From JAAZAI01 sp050942875 (lineage in GTDB: Bacteria > Verrucomicrobiota > Kiritimatiellia > RFP12 > UBA3636): DNA of 6,469 nucleotides. Shown here piece after piece: positions 5,491 through 6,469 of this stretch (positions within the stretch are counted from its first letter, which is position 1; each line of letters begins with the position of its first letter). The notes below the pieces were generated by a model, which had not been told where the DNA came from, ran no database searches, and was given only the letters and a program-made list of their open reading frames with translations. Location: positions 1-6,469 of the forward strand of contig JBMNOD010000121.1 of NCBI GenBank assembly GCA_050942875.1. Direction: 5' to 3'. Position numbers and translations under genes: made by a program.

Positions 5491-6469
5491 CGTCGCACCA
5501 CTCGCGACGGCACAACGTGGGACGCCACGCACTGGAACTACGACCCTGCCACGGGGCTTGTCACCAACAAGGTCTATGCCGACGGCTCCGCCGTGTCCTA
5601 CGCCTACACCCCGGACGGCAAGCCGCTTCGCACCACCTGGGCGCGGGACGCCTGGAAGGAAAACGCCTACAATGCCAACGGCCTTTTGGCAGGCGTGTCG
5701 TACTCCGACGCCACACCCGCCGTTTCGCTCGATTACGACGCCTTCCAGCGTCTCGCGTTCGTCTCCAACGCCGTCGCCGCCTACACCTATGGAAACAGCG
5801 CCCTCGGCGTTGCCACGAACGAGACGGCGACGCTTGGCGGCGACGTCTGGACGTTGACACGCCGACTCGACGACCGCCACCGCCTCGCGGGCATGGCTCT
5901 TTCGCCTGCGTCGCAGGGCGGGGGCACAGCACCGTACTCGGTGGCGTATGGCTACGACGCCGAGGGACGCCTCGCCGTCGTCTCGAACGCCGCGTTTGCC
6001 GTATCCTATGCGTTTTCGTTCCTCGGACGGGACGCGGGCTATGTGCTGGCCTGCTCCAACGGCGTTGAGTTGTCCCGCACGCTTTCCAGAAACATCCGGC
6101 GGCACGAACTCGTCCGTCAACTGCGAAACGCGACCTCCACGGGCTGGACGAACACGCTCAACTACGCCTACGACGACGCGGGGCGCGTCACCGCCCGCAA
6201 TGCCGACACCTTCGGCTACAACGCCCGAAGCGAAGTCACTGCGGCAAACATTCAATCAAACGCTTTCACCTATGCCTACGACCACATCGGCAATCATACT
6301 ACTTCATCCGTTAATTCCGATACAACAACCTACACGGCAAATGCCCTGAACCAATACACATCCTTCTCAAATCTTGTCCAATCCTGTAATCCTGTCTATG
6401 ATCTGGATGGCAACATGCTGACCAACGACGTCTGGTCGTATACGTGGGACTGTGAGAATCGGCTTGTTT
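5452..6469 (+). CDS. Chimeric Rhs fragment C: short non-Rhs head joined to YD-repeat core (3' end outside window)
   Basis: From the ATG at 5452 the frame is open for 339 codons to the window edge; I read every codon and found no stop. Residues 1-13 (MSEVFLYDKYKVV) are not Rhs-like and are AT-rich. From about residue 14 (RRTTRDGTTWDATHWNYDP) the frame is a YD-repeat core: YDPATGLVTNKVYADGS, YTPDGKPLRTTWARDAW, YDAFQRLAFVSNAV, YGYDAEGRLAVVSNA, YAYDDAGRVTARNAD, then FGYNARSEV to WDCENRLV, which aligns to fragment B. It lacks the N-terminal region of a full Rhs protein (secretion, PAAR or beta-cage start), so it is probably another displaced fragment whose tip lies beyond the window. Base composition is about 62-65% G+C in sampled rows up to about 6240, then mid-40s. 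Confidence 0.8.
   Translation, partial: MSEVFLYDKYKVVRRTTRDGTTWDATHWNYDPATGLVTNKVYADGSAVSYAYTPDGKPLRTTWARDAWKENAYNANGLLAGVSYSDATPAVSLDYDAFQRLAFVSNAVAAYTYGNSALGVATNETATLGGDVWTLTRRLDDRHRLAGMALSPASQGGGTAPYSVAYGYDAEGRLAVVSNAAFAVSYAFSFLGRDAGYVLACSNGVELSRTLSRNIRRHELVRQLRNATSTGWTNTLNYAYDDAGRVTARNADTFGYNARSEVTAANIQSNAFTYAYDHIGNHTTSSVNSDTTTYTANALNQYTSFSNLVQSCNPVYDLDGNMLTNDVWSYTWDCENRLV
6207..6469 (+). repeat. Direct repeat of Rhs core, copy 2 (pairs with 1731-1993)
   Basis: Gapless partner of the repeat in fragment B. The sampled G+C falls from about 65% (6121-6180) to about 43-47% (6241-6360) soon after the repeat begins, so the shared segment is compositionally distinct from the core before it. Confidence 0.9.

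Noticed and set aside
5455..6255. Long minus-strand open frame of 266 codons opposite fragment C
   Set aside because: It is the antisense of a GC-rich YD-repeat core whose plus frame encodes clear Rhs motifs. The antisense product is Arg/Gly/Val-rich and lacks any domain.
5517..6349. Other plus-strand open frames over fragment C (5517-6068, 5558-5857, 5948-6349)
   Set aside because: Their products are Arg-, Pro- and Thr-rich and come from shifted reading of the Rhs core, which is uninterrupted in its own frame.
1..6469. tRNA, rRNA, CRISPR array, insertion sequence or transposase
   Set aside because: None was seen. The repeats are coding copies of the Rhs core, without regular spacing or terminal inverted repeats, and no transposase motif is present.

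Overview
The window is a dense, entirely plus-strand stretch of an Rhs/YD-repeat locus from a Gram-negative bacterium. Three Rhs core fragments are interleaved with small genes that mostly encode envelope proteins. The diction of the core (YDHIGNH, VSNAV, WDCENRLV, NRDPIEEEGG, FCGND) resembles large Rhs proteins I associate with the Verrucomicrobiota/Kiritimatiellota/Lentisphaerae group. That is recognition from memory, so the taxon is tentative. Lipoprotein signal peptides agree with a diderm cell.

Layout. (A) 1-911: 3' end of an rhs gene that begins upstream, with the end of the Rhs core (to about 212) and then a 232-residue C-terminal tip, CT1. (2) 921-1691: a lipoprotein, the likely partner of CT1. 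(B) 1678-3216: a second rhs fragment. A short signal-peptide-like head is joined in frame at about 1730 to the middle of an Rhs core, which ends in tip CT2. (3) 3210-3899, (4) 3934-4542, (5) 4592-4852 and (6) 4845-5429: a membrane-anchored protein, a lipoprotein, a two-helix membrane protein and a soluble protein. (C) 5452 to the window end: a third rhs fragment, open at the 3' edge, again starting with a short non-Rhs head fused in frame to a GC-rich Rhs core.

The arrangement matches the known pattern of displaced or 'orphan' Rhs tips: successive recombination in the conserved core puts a new tip on the main gene and leaves the old core fragment, tip and immunity gene downstream. B and C share a repeat of about 90% identity that starts sharply at 1731/6207. 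A and B share the end of the core, identical at first and then diverging toward the tips.

The strongest novelty is in the tips. CT1 and CT2 are diverged homologues with a beta-strand ending in HGG and, 52-58 residues later, another beta-strand ending in FGC. This is the His/Cys layout of clan CD (caspase-like, CHAT or C80-like) cysteine peptidases. I infer that they are protease effectors or self-processing domains. Their downstream partners are not alike: a 256-residue lipoprotein after CT1, and two proteins with tandem ExbD/TolR-like folds plus two more genes after CT2. Stop and start codons overlap or lie within about 50 bases throughout, so the block reads like one transcription unit. I see no promoter or terminator inside it.
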